Of a DNA stretch of 64,000 nt, positions 35,824 through 44,352 are shown piece after piece (position 1 is the first letter of the stretch; the number at the start of each line of letters is the position of its first letter). The position numbers were made by a program, and so were the translations under genes. This DNA comes from Ensifer adhaerens (GTDB taxonomy: Bacteria; Pseudomonadota; Alphaproteobacteria; Rhizobiales; Rhizobiaceae), in NCBI RefSeq assembly GCF_013283195.1, contig NZ_JABEKT010000001.1:2987473-3051472 (forward strand), given 5' to 3'. Below the pieces are notes generated by a model. That model made no database searches. It was not told where the DNA came from and saw only the letters and a program-made list of their open reading frames with translations.

Positions 35824-36735
35824 TCAGCCCCACTTCATCTCGCCCTTGGCGACCTTGGCGCCAAGCTCGAGCGAAGAGACGTCGGTAAAATCCGGATAGA
35901 GCTTGGTCATGGCAGCGATCAGTTCGGCGCTGTCCTTGGCCTTGGCTTCCGCCGCGTTGAAAGCGATAAGGTAGTCACGGGTAAACAGGATCGCCTCGAT
36001 GCCATCAGGCCCGCCCGCGCCCTTGTGCGCCGGCACGACGATATCGGGCTTGCGTGCCGCCGTCGCCTCGAGCGCCTCGATCCATTTCTCCCGGCCTTCC
36101 GCCGTAGGCTCATCGGCGACCCAGACATGCGAACCGGAATAGACGAGCACGCCGCCGAAGATGGCGTTGAGCGAAGGCACATGCAGGTAGCGGCGATCTT
36201 TCAAGCCATCGATGGTGACGATGTCGATCCGATTGCCTTCGAGCGACAGCGACGAAAGATCAGACGCCTCGGGGATGGTGACATCGGCAAGCACCTTCGG
36301 CCCGTTGTCGCCGAGCTGCGGGCTCCAGGTATCGAGCTTGGTCTGGACATTGGCATTGATCGCCGCAACGGTCGCCGGCGCCGCCAAGACCTTGGTATCC
36401 GGGAACGCCTCGACGACAGGGCGCAGGCTGAAATAGAAGTCCGGGTCGCTGCAGCTGACATAGATTGTCGTCAGCCTCTTGCCCGTCGCCTTGATGGCGT
36501 CTGCAACAGCCTTGCCGTCCGATAGCGTGAAGCCGCCGTCGATAAGGATTGCCTCCTTCTCGCCGGTCAGAAGCACTGGCGTACGGCTGAAGCCGACTTC
36601 GTTCGCCTGGAAGTACGTCCATTCGAGCTTTGATGCAGCATGGGCCACAAGGCTGCCGGCCGGCTGCAACAGGGCAACTGCGCCAGCGGCAACGGCCGTC
36701 TTCAATGCGGCGCGCCGCGTCATCAGGATGTGCAT
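35824..36735 (-). CDS. Exported metallo-beta-lactamase-fold protein with altered metal motif
   Basis: About 303 residues. The N-terminus MTRRAALKTAVAAGAVALL carries a twin-arginine-like signal. The fold is seen in AILIDGGFTLSDG and IVVPAHKGAGGPDG. The usual HxHxDH position reads SCSDPDFYFSL, so at least the first two His are absent; activity may differ or be lost. The start at 36735 gives a proper signal peptide. It is divergent from a LysR gene across a palindrome. Confidence 0.8.
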   Translation of the reverse strand: MHILMTRRAALKTAVAAGAVALLQPAGSLVAHAASKLEWTYFQANEVGFSRTPVLLTGEKEAILIDGGFTLSDGKAVADAIKATGKRLTTIYVSCSDPDFYFSLRPVVEAFPDTKVLAAPATVAAINANVQTKLDTWSPQLGDNGPKVLADVTIPEASDLSSLSLEGNRIDIVTIDGLKDRRYLHVPSLNAIFGGVLVYSGSHVWVADEPTAEGREKWIEALEATAARKPDIVVPAHKGAGGPDGIEAILFTRDYLIAFNAAEAKAKDSAELIAAMTKLYPDFTDVSSLELGAKVAKGEMKWG

Positions 36736-36817
36736 GAGGTCTCCTTCACCAGGCCAATTGTCGATGGCGCGACAATGCCGGGCGAAACCCTCTTGAAAAA
36801 GCCCGGCAGCTTGAACA

Positions 36818-36842
36818 GATTGTCTGATCATTTCAGACAATC
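36818..36842. promoter_or_regulatory. LysR-type operator between the divergent genes
   Basis: Arms GATTGTCTGA (36818-36827) and TCAGACAATC (36833-36842) with a 5-base spacer, centred 27 bases before the LysR start and about 95 before the MBL-fold gene. The dyad fits a LysR-regulator site controlling both genes. Confidence 0.75.
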
Positions 36843-36856
36843 ACAAGAAAAGTCGC

Positions 36857-37765
36857 ATGACCGTCAATCTGAACCGCCTTTCCCATTTTGTTGCCGTCGT
36901 CGAGACCGGGTCGTTTACCGCGGCGGCGGAAAAACTCGGGCTTGCAAAGGCCGCTGTCAGTCATCAGGTGGCGCAGCTGGAAAAGGAGCTCGGCACCACC
37001 CTTCTGATCCGCACGACGCGGCGGCTGCGGCCGACGGACAGCGGCCTGCGGTTTTACGAGCGCTGCGTGCTGATCCTGCGCGACGCCGATGAGGCGGTCG
37101 GCGCAGTCTCGGAGGAAGCGGAAATTCCAAGCGGCACGCTGACGCTGACCGCACCGCTCGACTATGGTATGCGCGTCGTCGTCGACGCAGTCGCCCTCTA
37201 CGTCGCGCGTTACCCGGCCATGCAGGTGAACCTGTCCTTCAACGACATCGTCTTCGACATGATCGAGAAGCGGCTGGATATCGCCATCCGCGCCGGCTGG
37301 CTGGTGGATTCCAGCGAGCGGGCACGGCGCATCGGCACCTTCGAGCAATATCTGGTGGCATCGCCCGCCTACGCCGTCCGCCTCGGCACGGTCGAGCACC
37401 CGCAGGCGCTGTCTCAGGCAAGCTGGATCGCCAACGGCGCGCTGAAGGCGCCGCTGAACTGGACGTTCTCCCATGCCGGCGGCGAACAGGCGTCGGTCGT
37501 CGGCAGCGGCGTCGTTGCCGTTGACAGCACGGATGCCGCCTATTGCTGCGCCCTTGCCGGTATCGGCCTTGCCGTGCTGCCAGATTATCAGGTGCGCAGC
37601 GAGCTTGCCGAGGGCCGCCTTGTCCGTATTCTCACCGATTGGACGCTGCCATCAGGCGGCATCCACGTCGTCTACCCGCCGTCGCATTACCGCCCCGCCC
37701 GCGTGCGCGCCTTCGTCGATATCCTGCAGAAGCTGGAAAAGGAGCGCGGCCGCTCGGCTGCGTGA
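36857..37765 (+). CDS. LysR-family transcriptional regulator
   Basis: 302 residues. N-terminal helix-turn-helix: LSHFVAVVETGSFTAAAEKLGLAKAAVSHQVAQLEKELG. The substrate domain follows, with LTAPLDYGMRVVVDAV and IAIRAGWLVDSS, as in CrgA/DsdC-like clade members. It probably controls the divergent MBL-fold gene via the palindrome at 36818-36842. Confidence 0.93.
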   Translation: MTVNLNRLSHFVAVVETGSFTAAAEKLGLAKAAVSHQVAQLEKELGTTLLIRTTRRLRPTDSGLRFYERCVLILRDADEAVGAVSEEAEIPSGTLTLTAPLDYGMRVVVDAVALYVARYPAMQVNLSFNDIVFDMIEKRLDIAIRAGWLVDSSERARRIGTFEQYLVASPAYAVRLGTVEHPQALSQASWIANGALKAPLNWTFSHAGGEQASVVGSGVVAVDSTDAAYCCALAGIGLAVLPDYQVRSELAEGRLVRILTDWTLPSGGIHVVYPPSHYRPARVRAFVDILQKLEKERGRSAA

Positions 37766-37891
37766 GCCCGATCCGCTGCCTTCGAATGACATCTCGAAAG
37801 ACCAGCCGATTGCGCTAGATTGCCACGCGAGAAACGCCGTGTCCCTGCCCGAAGCCGAACGCGACGCGACATCCGACCAAGAGGAAACCGC

Positions 37892-38737
37892 ATGCACGAT
37901 CCGATCCCGACCACCACGCTCATCAACGGCCGCAGCGTCCCGGTTCTCGGCCAGGGCACCTGGCGCATGGGCGACGAGCGCTCGCGTGCCGCAGACGAAG
38001 TGAGAAGCCTGCAGGCCGGCCTCGACCTCGGCATGACGTTGATCGACACAGCCGAAATGTACGGCAACGGCGCCTCCGAGGCGATCGTTGGCCAAGCGGT
38101 CAAGGGCCGGCGCGACGAGGCCTTCATCGTCAGCAAGGTGCTGCCGTCGAACGCCAGCCGTGATGGAACCGAGGCTGCCTGCGAGCGCAGCCTGAAACAT
38201 CTCGGCATCGACCATATCGATCTCTACCTCTTGCACTGGCGCGGCGGCTATCCGCTCGCCGAGACGGTTGCCGCCTTCGAAGCCCTGAAGCGGGCCGGCA
38301 AGATCGGTGCCTGGGGTGTGTCCAATTTCGATGTTGACGACATGGAGGAGTTGCTTGCAGTCCCGGATGGCAGACACGTTGCCGCCAACCAGGTGCTCTA
38401 CAACCTGTCCCGCCGCGGCATCGAATACGATCTCCTGCCCTGGTGCCAGAGCCGCGGTGTCGCCGTCATGGCCTATTCGCCGCTCGACGAGGGCCGGCTG
38501 TTGCGCAACGCCGATCTCGTCCACATCGCCAAGGCGCATCAGGCAACGCCGGCACAGATCGCACTCGCCTTCCTCAAGACACAGCCCGGCGTGATCTCTA
38601 TCCCCAAGACTGCCTCACCGGCACGCGCCGGCGAAAACCGCGACGCCATGGACATTCACCTGACGGGCGAAAACCTCGCCGCCCTCGACGCCGCCTTCCC
38701 GCCGCCGAAGCGCAAAAGGTCGCTGGAGATGATCTAG
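37892..38737 (+). CDS. Aldo/keto reductase
   Basis: 281 residues of the AKR TIM barrel. Catalytic tetrad: D and Y in [11 protein letters not shown] in [11 protein letters not shown] in LLHWRG. C-terminal NADPH site: [22 protein letters not shown] precedes ATG 37892. Similar to YeaE-type reductases that act on methylglyoxal or other aldehydes; the substrate is not determined. Confidence 0.93.
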   Translation: MHDPIPTTTLINGRSVPVLGQGTWRMGDERSRAADEVRSLQAGLDLGMTLIDTAEMYGNGASEAIVGQAVKGRRDEAFIVSKVLPSNASRDGTEAACERSLKHLGIDHIDLYLLHWRGGYPLAETVAAFEALKRAGKIGAWGVSNFDVDDMEELLAVPDGRHVAANQVLYNLSRRGIEYDLLPWCQSRGVAVMAYSPLDEGRLLRNADLVHIAKAHQATPAQIALAFLKTQPGVISIPKTASPARAGENRDAMDIHLTGENLAALDAAFPPPKRKRSLEMI

Positions 38738-38893
38738 CGGCTTTTTGGTCTCACTGTGCGGGCCGCTTCCGTCGATAGCCGCCCGCCTTCGCCATCGACA
38801 GGCAGGAACATCGCCGTGACCCGCTCGATGCGCCTCAAGCGGGCGCGTGGCCTGGTGTCGGACGACAGCTTGATCGTCTGAACGCACGGAACT

Positions 38894-39388
38894 CTAACGG
38901 CCAGACCAGTATTCTTCGTGCAGTTGCGCCGCCTCGCCCGCAAGCATCGGGCCTACAACTTCCGTCGGGCGCTGGCCCGCGGCAAACACGATGTGGCAGG
39001 GGAGATCCAGCGTCGGATTTTCCTCGCTCTCGCCAATCTGTTGCTTCATCTCCTTCTCGGACTGGCCAAACACGACGCGCCCGATGCCTGCCCAATAGAT
39101 CGCGCCCGAGCACATGGCGCATGGCTCGGCGGATGTGTACATCGTGCATTCGGCAAGAAACGACAGATCATAGGCTTTGCCGGCGCGCGTGGCTAAAAGT
39201 CGCTCGGCGTGCGCCGTACGGTCGCCCCCTTCCGAAGTGTAGCCATTGCCCTGCTCCAGCAGGACATTGCCATCACTGTCGGCGAGAATGGAACCGAACG
39301 GGTGATCCCCGCCTTCGCGCGAACGCCGCGCCACATCGAAGGCCTTGCGCAAAAGGGACTCATCGTAAGGCCGCTTGGTGCTTGGCAT
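38894..39388 (-). CDS. Nucleoside/guanine deaminase family protein
   Basis: 164 residues of the cytidine-deaminase fold. Zinc motif: TAHAERLL with H and catalytic E, and SAEPCAMCSGAIYWAG. The HPFGSILAD and VVFGQSEKEM blocks resemble guanine deaminase and tRNA-adenosine-deaminase-like proteins. ATG 39388 is chosen; 39421 is possible. Confidence 0.9.
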   Translation of the reverse strand: MPSTKRPYDESLLRKAFDVARRSREGGDHPFGSILADSDGNVLLEQGNGYTSEGGDRTAHAERLLATRAGKAYDLSFLAECTMYTSAEPCAMCSGAIYWAGIGRVVFGQSEKEMKQQIGESEENPTLDLPCHIVFAAGQRPTEVVGPMLAGEAAQLHEEYWSGR

Positions 39389-39803
39389 TTTGTGCGCTCC
39401 TGAAAATTGTCGAGAGTTCATTCACCATCGATGTTTGCCGGCAACGGAGCGGGCAATTTGTGTTCTCGGGCAAGTGGAAGGTTACCGGCTTCCCGGCGCT
39501 GGCTGTCCGATTTCCCCCGATGAACAGGCATCAAAAGCGGATGTTGATCCCTTTTGACGGGCGCAGCAAGACCGAGCGAAGATGCAAGCCTGTCGGACAA
39601 GGATCGGGAGACCGGCGCAGTTGCAGCCGAATGGCACAAACTCGAGGCTGCCCCCTCAGCCCGCCTGCGACGAGAGGGCCGGCGTGAGGGCAAACTCGCC
39701 TGCCTGGCTCCGATAAACCAGGCAAGGGCCGCCCTGTCCGCTGGCTGAAAAGCACATGCCCTGCAGCTCGCGGCCCTCGAAACGGTGCCGATACGGCAGG
39801 CGC
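39389..39803. other. Intergenic region with a degenerate repeat copy
   Basis: 415 bases. The stretch 39650-39690 (CCCCTCAGCCCGCCTGCGACG, then GGCGTGAGGGC) resembles an eroded copy of the palindromic repeats. No gene is supported. Confidence 0.3.
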
Positions 39804-40838
39804 TTATGAAACCGAGCCGCTTGCGATCTCCACCACCACCTTGCCCTTGGCACGGCCGGACTCCAGATAGGCAAAGGCTTCGGCAACGTCCTTGAGCGGA
39901 AACACGCGATCGATGACCGGCGTGATCGATTTTGACTCGATGAGACCGGCAAGCTCGGCAAGCTCGACACCATCAGGATGCATGAAAAGGTAGCGGTAGG
40001 AGACGCCGTATTTCCTCGCGACTGCGCGTATCCGGTAGGACGCAAGCCAGAAGAGCGTTCGCAAGAACACGCCGCGACCGAGATCCTTGCGGGCCGTTTC
40101 CGGTTCGGGCATGCCGGCGATTGAGACGACTTTTCCACCGCGCTTGACGACGCTGAATGACTTTAGAAGCGTTTCGCCGCCAAGCAGATCGAAGACGCCA
40201 TCCATGCCGCGCAACTGCTCCTCGAAGCTTTCAGTCGTATAGTCGATCACCACGTCCGCGCCGAGCCCTTCGACAAGCGCACGGCCACGCGGCGATACCG
40301 TGGTCGTGACCTCCGCCCCCAGCCATTTCGCCAGTTGGATGGCGAAGGTACCGACGCCCCCGGCGCCGCCGGGTATGAAGATCCTGCTGCCTGGGCCGAC
40401 ATGAAGCTCGTCGCGCAGCGCCTGCAACGCGGTGAGGCCGGCGAGCGGCACACCGGCCGCCGTGGTGAAATCGATCGACGCCGGCATCTTCGCCAGGAAC
40501 TGCGCCGGCACCACCACATATTCGGCAAGGCCCCCCATGGCACCCTTGGGCATGCGCGCAAAAACGCGGTCTCCCGGCTTGAAGGACGTGACGTCGTCTC
40601 CCAACTCCTCGACGACGCCCGCAATCTCGTTGCCCATGACAACAGGCAACGGATAGCGCTGGACGACCTTGAGCATGCCTTCACGGGTCTTGTAGTCGAC
40701 GGGATTGAGACCGGCAGCATGCACACGGACGAGCACTTCGCCTCGTGCAGGTCGCGGACGCGGCACCGCGCGCAACTGCGCAGCCTCGGGACCACCGTAT
40801 CGCGTCAGAACAAACGCCTGCATCGTCGTCGAGCTCAT
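39804..40838 (-). CDS. NADP-dependent zinc-independent quinone oxidoreductase (MDR family)
   Basis: About 344 residues of the medium-chain dehydrogenase/reductase family. HAAGLNPVDYKTREG at the N-terminus and the nucleotide motif IPGGAGGVGTFAIQLAKWLGA mark the quinone-oxidoreductase/enoyl-reductase branch; GVFDLLGGETL and the C-terminal SGRAKGKVVVEI are also typical. The zinc-ligand Cys cluster is absent. It starts at ATG 40838 (MSSTTMQAFVL); 40823 is possible. Confidence 0.9.
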   Translation of the reverse strand: MSSTTMQAFVLTRYGGPEAAQLRAVPRPRPARGEVLVRVHAAGLNPVDYKTREGMLKVVQRYPLPVVMGNEIAGVVEELGDDVTSFKPGDRVFARMPKGAMGGLAEYVVVPAQFLAKMPASIDFTTAAGVPLAGLTALQALRDELHVGPGSRIFIPGGAGGVGTFAIQLAKWLGAEVTTTVSPRGRALVEGLGADVVIDYTTESFEEQLRGMDGVFDLLGGETLLKSFSVVKRGGKVVSIAGMPEPETARKDLGRGVFLRTLFWLASYRIRAVARKYGVSYRYLFMHPDGVELAELAGLIESKSITPVIDRVFPLKDVAEAFAYLESGRAKGKVVVEIASGSVS

Positions 40839-40930
40839 CCGGCACCTGATATCTCCGGGGTTTCTGTCCACGATTAGTCGGCGAGAAATGCCGGCGAAGT
40901 CAACAGCGGGTCGGTGCGTGGGCTTCGCCT

Positions 40931-40980
40931 GCCCCTCATCCGGCCTGCCGGCCACCTTCTCCCCGCCTGCGGGGAGAAGG
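40931..40980. repeat. Palindromic intergenic repeat, pair 2 left
   Basis: GCCCCTCATCCGGCCTGCC followed by the palindrome TTCTCCCCGC-CT-GCGGGGAGAA. Same unit as 13697-13746. The gap 40839-41257 holds this pair, a terminator-like hairpin and no gene. Confidence 0.8.
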
Positions 40981-41126
40981 ACACGCGTGGCTAGCCCGCG
41001 ATGCAAACGCACCGTTTGCGACTGAGTTCGCGTGGGCCGTGACGGTGGATCGCAACGCACCATGCGTCACAGATTTTGAAGATTTTTTCGCGAGAGGGGA
41101 GAAGATGAGGCTGGCTCAGAGCCATC

Positions 41127-41171
41127 GCCCCCTCTCCCCGCCTGCGGGGAGAGGGCTGGGGTGAGGGGCAG
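41127..41171. repeat. Palindromic intergenic repeat, pair 2 right
   Basis: CCCCCTCTCCCCGCCTGCGG, GGAGAGGG and a trailing GGGTGAGGGGC form nested dyads like 13841-13882, about 150 bases from its partner. Confidence 0.8.
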
Positions 41172-41202
41172 CTCGGGCGCTAAAGCGTAAGCCGACGATC
41201 CC

Positions 41203-41238
41203 GCTAGCGGCACCTCGCGCACGCAGCGCGAGGCTAGC
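41203..41238 (-). terminator. Stem-loop downstream of ilvN
   Basis: CCTCGCGC (41213-41220) / GCGCGAGG (41226-41233), extended by GCTAG/CTAGC outer arms. It starts 20 bases after the ilvN stop. There is no T-run, so the terminator role is inferred. Confidence 0.5.
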
Positions 41239-41257
41239 CACCCTCACCGCGCGAAAA

Positions 41258-41830
41258 TCACATGCCCTGCGGGCCGCGGTTCATCGCGGCGATGCCGGTG
41301 CGGCAGACTTCGATGAGGCCGAGCGGCTTCATGATGGCGATGAACTGTTCGATCTTCGATGGCTTGCCGGTGATCTCGAACACGAAGTGATCGATGTTGG
41401 CGTCGATGACCGAGGCGCGGAAGGCGTCAGCCAGCCGCAGGGCCTCGACGCGATGGTCGCCCGAGCCATGCACCTTGACCAGCGCCAGTTCGCGCTCGAC
41501 CGGGCGGTCGTGGCCGAGCGTGCCGGCGCGCACCGTCAGATCGACGACGCGGTGGACTGGAACCAGCCTTTCCAGCTGGTTCTTGATCTGGTCGAGCACG
41601 TGCGGCGTTCCGCGGGTGACGATGGTGATGCGCGACAGATGCGCTTCGTGTTCCGTTTCCGAAACGGTCAGGCTCTCGATGTTGTAGCCGCGGCCGGAGA
41701 ACAGGCCGATGACCCGGGCAAGAACGCCCGGCTCGTTGTCGACGAGAACCGAAAGCGTGTGCGTTTCGGCGACTTCGGTTTCCTTGGCGATGAAATAGGC
41801 GGAACCGGTCGGTTGAAGGTGTGCGCTCAT
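41258..41830 (-). CDS. ilvN: Acetolactate synthase regulatory (small) subunit
   Basis: 190 residues. N-terminal ACT domain: HTLSVLVDNEPGVLARVIGLFSGRGYNIESLTV; C-terminal domain ends IEVCRTGIAAMNRG. It binds valine/leucine/isoleucine as feedback effectors and activates the large subunit. It begins 22 bases after the ilvB stop, in one operon. Confidence 0.96.
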   Translation of the reverse strand: MSAHLQPTGSAYFIAKETEVAETHTLSVLVDNEPGVLARVIGLFSGRGYNIESLTVSETEHEAHLSRITIVTRGTPHVLDQIKNQLERLVPVHRVVDLTVRAGTLGHDRPVERELALVKVHGSGDHRVEALRLADAFRASVIDANIDHFVFEITGKPSKIEQFIAIMKPLGLIEVCRTGIAAMNRGPQGM

Positions 41831-41852
41831 TTTGTTGTTTCCTGTCCCTATC

Positions 41853-43631
41853 TCAAACCAGCTGGCGGCCCTTGGCGTCGATCGCGTTGGCGACCGCTTC
41901 GTCCGTGGCCTCATCCGGCAGCAGCATCTCGTTGTGCGCCTTGCCCGATGGGATCATCGGGAAGCAGTTGGCGAGGTTGGCGACGCGGCAATCGAAGATG
42001 ACGGGTGCCGGCGTATCGATCATCTTGCGGATCGCAGCGTCGAGCTCGCCCGGCTTGTCGCAGCGGATGCCGACGCCGCCGTAGGCTTCCGCCAGCTTGA
42101 CGAAATCAGGCATCGCCTCGGTGTAGGAGTGCGACAGGCGGTTGCCGTGCAGCAGCTGCTGCCACTGGCGCACCATGCCCATGTACTGGTTGTTGAGGAT
42201 GAAGATCTTGACCGGCAGGCCGTACTGGACGGCGCAGGACATTTCCTGGATGCACATCTGGATCGAGGCATCGCCGGCGATATCGATGACGAGGCTGTTT
42301 GGATGCGCGACCTGGACGCCGATGGCGGCCGGGAAGCCGTAGCCCATGGTGCCGAGACCGCCCGAGGTCATCCAGCGGTTCGGCTGTTCGAAGCCGAAGA
42401 ACTGGGCGGCCCACATCTGGTGCTGGCCGACCTCGGTGGTGATGTAGGTGTCGCGGCCCTTGCTCAGCTCATAGAGGCGCTGGATGGCGTATTGCGGCAT
42501 GATGACATCGTCGTTGGCGGCATAGGCCAGCGAGTTGCGCGCCCGCCACTTGACGATACCTTCCCACCATTCGGCGAGCCGCGTCTTGTCGTCGGCCTTC
42601 TTGGCCGCGCGCCACAGGCGAACCATGTCTTCCAGAACCGAGCCTACATCGCCGAGGATCGGCACGTCGACGCGCACGTTCTTGTTGATCGACGACGGGT
42701 CGATGTCGATATGGATCTTCTTGGAGTTGGGCGAAAACGCGTTGAGGCGGCCGGTGATACGGTCGTCGAAGCGCGCGCCGATGCAGACCATGACGTCGCA
42801 GTCATGCATCGCCATATTGGCTTCGTAGGTGCCGTGCATGCCCAGCATGCCGAGCCAGTTCTTGCCCGAAGCCGGATAGGCGCCGAGGCCCATCAGCGTC
42901 GAGGTGATCGGGAAGTTTGTCAGCTCGACCAGTTCGCGCAGGAGCGTCGAGGCCTGCGGGCCGGAATTGACGACGCCACCGCCGGAATAGATGATCGGAC
43001 GGCGGGCCGTCCGCATCAGTTCGACGGCTTCCTCGATCTTCTTCAGGTCGCCCTGCGTCTTCGGCTGGTAGCTCTTCTGGGCCGGGACGGCCGACGGCGA
43101 CGTGTAGGTGCCGGTCGCAAACTGCACGTCCTTCGGGATGTCGACGACGACTGGACCCGGACGGCCGGATTGCGCGATGCGGAAGGCCTCATGGATGATG
43201 CGGGCGAGATCGTTGACGTCGCGAACCAGCCAGTTGTGCTTCGTACACGGCCGAGTGATGCCGATCGTGTCGCATTCCTGGAAGGCGTCGGAACCGATCA
43301 GCGAGGTCGGGACCTGGCCGGAAATGCAGACCAGCGGGATGGAATCCATCAGCGCGTCCTGCAGCGGCGTGACCGCATTGGTAGCACCCGGACCCGAGGT
43401 GACCAGCATGACGCCGACCTTGCCGGTGGAGCGGGCATAGCCTTCGGCCATGTGGCCGGCGCCCTGCTCGTGGCGAACGAGGATGTGCTGGATATCCTCC
43501 TGCTGGTGGATTTCGTCGTAGATCGGAAGCACGGCGCCACCGGGATAGCCGAAGATATGCTCGACGCCATTGTCCTTCAGTGCCTGGAGAACGATCTCCG
43601 CGCCTGTCATCTGGTTTTCTGTACCGCTCAT
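41853..43631 (-). CDS. ilvB: Acetolactate synthase catalytic (large) subunit
   Basis: 592 residues of the ThDP enzyme that condenses pyruvate with pyruvate or 2-oxobutyrate, first step of valine/leucine and isoleucine synthesis. Visible are HIFGYPGGAVLPIYD at the start, the catalytic-Glu region LVRHEQGAGHMAEGYARSTG, GPGATNAVTPL, and the ThDP-Mg motif DIAGDASIQMC with NNQYMGMV. ATG 43631 gives the family length; the longer frame upstream is the leader region. Confidence 0.96.
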   Translation of the reverse strand: MSGTENQMTGAEIVLQALKDNGVEHIFGYPGGAVLPIYDEIHQQEDIQHILVRHEQGAGHMAEGYARSTGKVGVMLVTSGPGATNAVTPLQDALMDSIPLVCISGQVPTSLIGSDAFQECDTIGITRPCTKHNWLVRDVNDLARIIHEAFRIAQSGRPGPVVVDIPKDVQFATGTYTSPSAVPAQKSYQPKTQGDLKKIEEAVELMRTARRPIIYSGGGVVNSGPQASTLLRELVELTNFPITSTLMGLGAYPASGKNWLGMLGMHGTYEANMAMHDCDVMVCIGARFDDRITGRLNAFSPNSKKIHIDIDPSSINKNVRVDVPILGDVGSVLEDMVRLWRAAKKADDKTRLAEWWEGIVKWRARNSLAYAANDDVIMPQYAIQRLYELSKGRDTYITTEVGQHQMWAAQFFGFEQPNRWMTSGGLGTMGYGFPAAIGVQVAHPNSLVIDIAGDASIQMCIQEMSCAVQYGLPVKIFILNNQYMGMVRQWQQLLHGNRLSHSYTEAMPDFVKLAEAYGGVGIRCDKPGELDAAIRKMIDTPAPVIFDCRVANLANCFPMIPSGKAHNEMLLPDEATDEAVANAIDAKGRQLV

Positions 43632-43684
43632 TGACTTGCTTCCGTCCCTTTTCCCAGTTGGGTGCTTAGCTTGTTTGAAGGCAT

Positions 43685-43762
43685 AAAAAAAGGCCCCGTC
43701 AGGAGCCTCGTTCAGCGCATGGGTGGCTACCGCCGGATGGTTACACCATCCTGCCCATGCGC
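43685..43762 (-). promoter_or_regulatory. ilvBN attenuator (competing hairpins and terminator)
   Basis: On the minus strand GGCTCC-TGAC-GGGGCC is followed by seven T (plus 43685-43707), an intrinsic terminator about 60 bases before ilvB. Upstream, GCGCATGGG/CCCATGCGC (43715-43723 with 43754-43762) and GGATGGT/ACCATCC (43735-43741 with 43745-43751) can form alternative stems overlapping the leader-peptide 3' end. This is the arrangement of translation-controlled attenuation. Confidence 0.85.
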
Positions 43763-43797
43763 CGTCCCACCACAAGAATAATCGCAAAATTTATCAT
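43741..43797 (-). CDS. ilvBN leader peptide
   Basis: An 18-residue ORF, MINFAIILVVGRRMGRMV, with the run Ile-Ile-Leu-Val-Val: the three branched-chain amino acids made with this enzyme. Its stop lies inside the first attenuator stem. Shortage of charged tRNA for these amino acids should stall the ribosome and disfavour the terminator. Too short for ordinary gene finders. Confidence 0.88.
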   Translation of the reverse strand: MINFAIILVVGRRMGRMV

Positions 43798-43805
43798 GGG
43801 ACGAT

Positions 43806-43834
43806 TTGATAAACACAAAGCGCTAAAGCGTCAA
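43806..43834 (-). promoter_or_regulatory. ilvBN promoter
   Basis: Minus strand -35 TTGACG (43829-43834), 17-base spacer, -10 TATCAA (43806-43811), about 10 bases before the leader ATG. Consensus-like sigma-70 spacing. Confidence 0.75.
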
Positions 43835-44021
43835 CGCTTTTTCCGGAGGATATCCGATCGTCCTGAAGCGGGCCGGCACTGCCGCGGCCAGCACTGGTGA
43901 CGCCGCTGCGCGCCGCCGCCATCAATCAATTCCGTTTACCATATTGTTCCACTTAAATTTAAGGGGGCTGAGGAAAGATGGCTCCACTGCATGATGCAGT
44001 TCTAAAAAACAAGGCAATGAT

Positions 44022-44120
44022 ATGCTTGATCTTTCCGTACTCTCGCCGCTGGTCATCAGCGCGGCCGCAATCTACCTGTTCTTCCGCTGGGTCGTCTTCG
44101 ACATGAACTCGCACGAATAG
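44022..44120 (+). CDS. 32-residue single-pass membrane microprotein
   Basis: MLDLSVLSPLVISAAAIYLF continuing FRWVVFDMNSHE: a hydrophobic helix of about 18 residues, a positively charged RW, and an acidic tail. AAGG lies 7 bases upstream of ATG 44022. It is divergent from ilvBN. Size and shape resemble small membrane proteins that modulate transporters or respiratory complexes; the function is unknown. Nothing is seen in 44121-44352. Confidence 0.5.
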   Translation: MLDLSVLSPLVISAAAIYLFFRWVVFDMNSHE

Positions 44121-44352
44121 GGCGAATGTACCCAGGCCGGCCCACCGTTCGTCTCTCTTGATCGTCGCCTCCATCTCCCATCGCGTCACCCGCGGGCGGT
44201 ACGGCCGCGCAGCCCGCAAGATGGCTGCCCGCTGACCACGGGCCTGACGGCATCCGGGTCGGAGAAGGCGGCAGCACAAGATTGGCGACGTTCGCACCCT
44301 CGCCCCGTTCGGCCATGGTTCGCTGCCGCTCGCTCCGGCTGTCGCGCCACTG

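Noticed and set aside
41832-43634. 600-codon plus-strand frame opposite ilvB
   Set aside because: Antisense shadow of the conserved ilvB gene caused by high GC third positions.
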